Below are positions 62,831 through 64,000 of a stretch of 64,000 nt of DNA, piece after piece. The stretch's first letter is position 1, and every line of letters begins with the position of its first letter. The notes below the pieces were generated by a model. That model was not told the origin of the DNA, did no database searches, and was given only the letters and a program-made list of their open reading frames with translations. The translations under genes and the position numbers were made by a program. The DNA comes from Tillus elongatus. Lineage: Eukaryota > Arthropoda > Insecta > Coleoptera > Cleridae. Location of the stretch: the NCBI GenBank assembly GCA_964006375.1, contig OZ023270.1:78054891-78118890 (forward strand), written 5' to 3'.

Positions 62831-64000
62831 AGAAGGAGTTGAAATAATTACTCTTTTTTTTTCAAAAACAATGACTGTGCCAACCGTACCGCAAATTTGT
62901 TTAATGAACGACATCCGAACAGACATGTTAACAGAAAGTACATTTTGGAGTTAGTTGCAAAGTTTCTACAAAATGGTTCAGTAGCCAACAAAAAATGAGA
63001 TCCTGAACGTGAATTTCCGGTTAGAAATGAGACTACTGAGATTGAAGTTTTAGGACAAATTGCTGCAGACCCAACTTTGAGCACGAGAAAATTGGCCACT
63101 GTTTCAAACATCAAAAGAAGAACTATTCAGCGAATATTGAAGCATCATAAATTTCACCCGTAAAAAAATCATCTTGTACAACAACTGAATGAAGATGATT
63201 TTGATCGGCGGCTGGAGTTTTGTGAAGTTATGACTGCACGAATAGCTGATAATGGGAACTTTCTGTTCAATATCTGTTTTTCAGACGAGTGTACGTTTTT
63301 ATTAAACTCTGCAGTCAATCGTCATAATTGTCGTTATTGGGCAGATAATAATGCAAGAAATTTTCACAAAGTCCACACTCAAACTCCACAGAAATTGAAT
63401 GTCTGGACTGGCATTTTTGGAGACCGTTTAATCGGACCAATTTTTCTTGATGGCAATTTGAGTGGCGAAACGTATTTGGAGTTACTAGAAGATATCGTTT
63501 ACCCTCTACTAATTGACATTGTTGAAAATGTTGATCGCTATCAAGAAAATCAGTTTGTGTTTCAACAAGATGAAGCTTCTACGCATTTTTCACAACGTGT
63601 AAGGGAGTTTTTGAACAGAGAGTTTCCAGAGCAATGGATTGGGCGTAGAGGTGCTATTGAGTGGCCCCCTAGATCACTGGATTTAACTCCTTTAGACTTC
63701 TTTCTATGGGCCATTTAAAGAGTAGAATTTTCGCAACAGAACCGGAGTCTCTGGAAGATATACGACAACGCATTGTTGAAGAATGCCATCTAATAACTCC
63801 ACAAATGCTCCAGAATGTCAGATCTCGTTTTGAACAAAATTTGTACTTTTGTATGGAAGCTGGTGGTCAACAATTTGAACACTCACTTAACTGAATAAAC
63901 AGTTTTGAACGTTTGGTTTTGTTTTTTAGTTTTTTTTTTAACGAAAAATTGCATAATTAGTGCATTTTTTATCACAATGAATGAAATACGTTCTTGCAAC
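62831..64000 (+). mobile_element. Mariner-like element, copy 3, runs off the window
   Basis: It is the same family as copies 1 and 2. Family sequence begins abruptly at about 62831, inside the coding region, so the left TIR and start codon are missing. On the right, the start of the inner TIR region (AATTAGTGCATTTTTTATCA, CAATGAATGAAATACGTTCT) continues to the window edge. Confidence 0.85.
62834..63894 (+). pseudogene. Mariner-like transposase pseudogene, copy 3, least damaged
   Basis: The frame starts at the VERVE-equivalent point (ATG lost) and reads DCANRTANLFNERHPNRHVN, YILELVAKFLQNGSVANKK, a TGA at about 62997, REFPVRNETTEIEVLGQIAA, LATVSNIKRRTIQRILKHHK, a TAA near 63162, then an open stretch (63230-63718). 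That stretch holds all three acidic motifs: CFSDECTFLLN, FQQDEASTHFS (normally DGAPPH) and RSLDLTPLDFFLW (normally SPD). A one-base loss near 63706 shifts into the C-terminal frame GHLKSRIFATEPES, ending at 63894. So there are two stops, one frame change and a lost start. Confidence 0.9.

Overview
This is AT-rich eukaryotic DNA, most likely from an arthropod (probably an insect) genome with a high repeat load. The basis is the set of families seen together: Tc1/mariner-type, pogo, hAT and MULE transposases, RNase H-bearing I-type and CR1/Jockey-like non-LTR retrotransposons, a tRNA-derived SINE, very long (TA)n tracts and a satellite array. I see no intact host gene, no bacterial-style operon, no rRNA and no CRISPR. 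Every recognisable coding region is a decayed transposable-element gene. The species is not determinable from what I can see.

Layout. 1-5 kb: mostly unassigned DNA with a SINE fragment, a 143-bp MITE and the first copy of the dominant '(TA)n family'. 5-15 kb: many nested, part-length copies of that family, an 841-bp near-palindromic fold-back element (7048-7888) and a SINE. 15-18.4 kb: a pogo-like transposase pseudogene and an I-type retrotransposon pseudogene, both on the minus strand. 19.6-22.9 kb: a mariner-like element with terminal inverted repeats (TIRs) of about 580 bp; its transposase is interrupted by a 604-bp intron-like segment carrying a (TA)n element. 24.1-28.4 kb: a second mariner-like element that contains a MITE and a hAT element; the hAT in turn contains a 5'-truncated retrotransposon stub and a 619-bp insertion bearing two hammerhead ribozyme motifs. 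28.5-34.6 kb: more (TA)n-family DNA and a full-length SINE with 13-bp target duplications. 35.67-39.82 kb: about 28 tandem units of a ~149-bp satellite, each with a GTAAGT splice-donor consensus. 40-50 kb: a third mariner-like transposase fragment, two copies of a further mariner-like family and a decayed reverse transcriptase. 51.0-51.8 kb: a TA-flanked non-autonomous element with at least 35-bp TIRs. 52.7-55.0 kb: a MULE with ~210-bp TIRs, a perfect 9-bp target duplication and a SWIM-domain transposase. 55.5-58.4 kb: a CR1/Jockey-like reverse transcriptase split by an I-type element with a 7-bp duplication. 58.7-64 kb: more (TA)n-family copies and a third copy of the 42-kb mariner family running off the right edge.

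The genes do not form a pathway; they record successive insertions, and insertion into insertion gives a relative order of events. The most notable item is the hammerhead-bearing insertion at 24650-25268: the minus-strand motif keeps the full catalytic core and the GUC cleavage triplet, while its plus-strand partner has GCC in place of GUC. The second is the segment in the 20.5-22.1 kb transposase, which is flanked by AGGTAA on both sides, begins GT, ends AG, and whose removal restores the frame. All similarity statements are by eye; no database search was possible.
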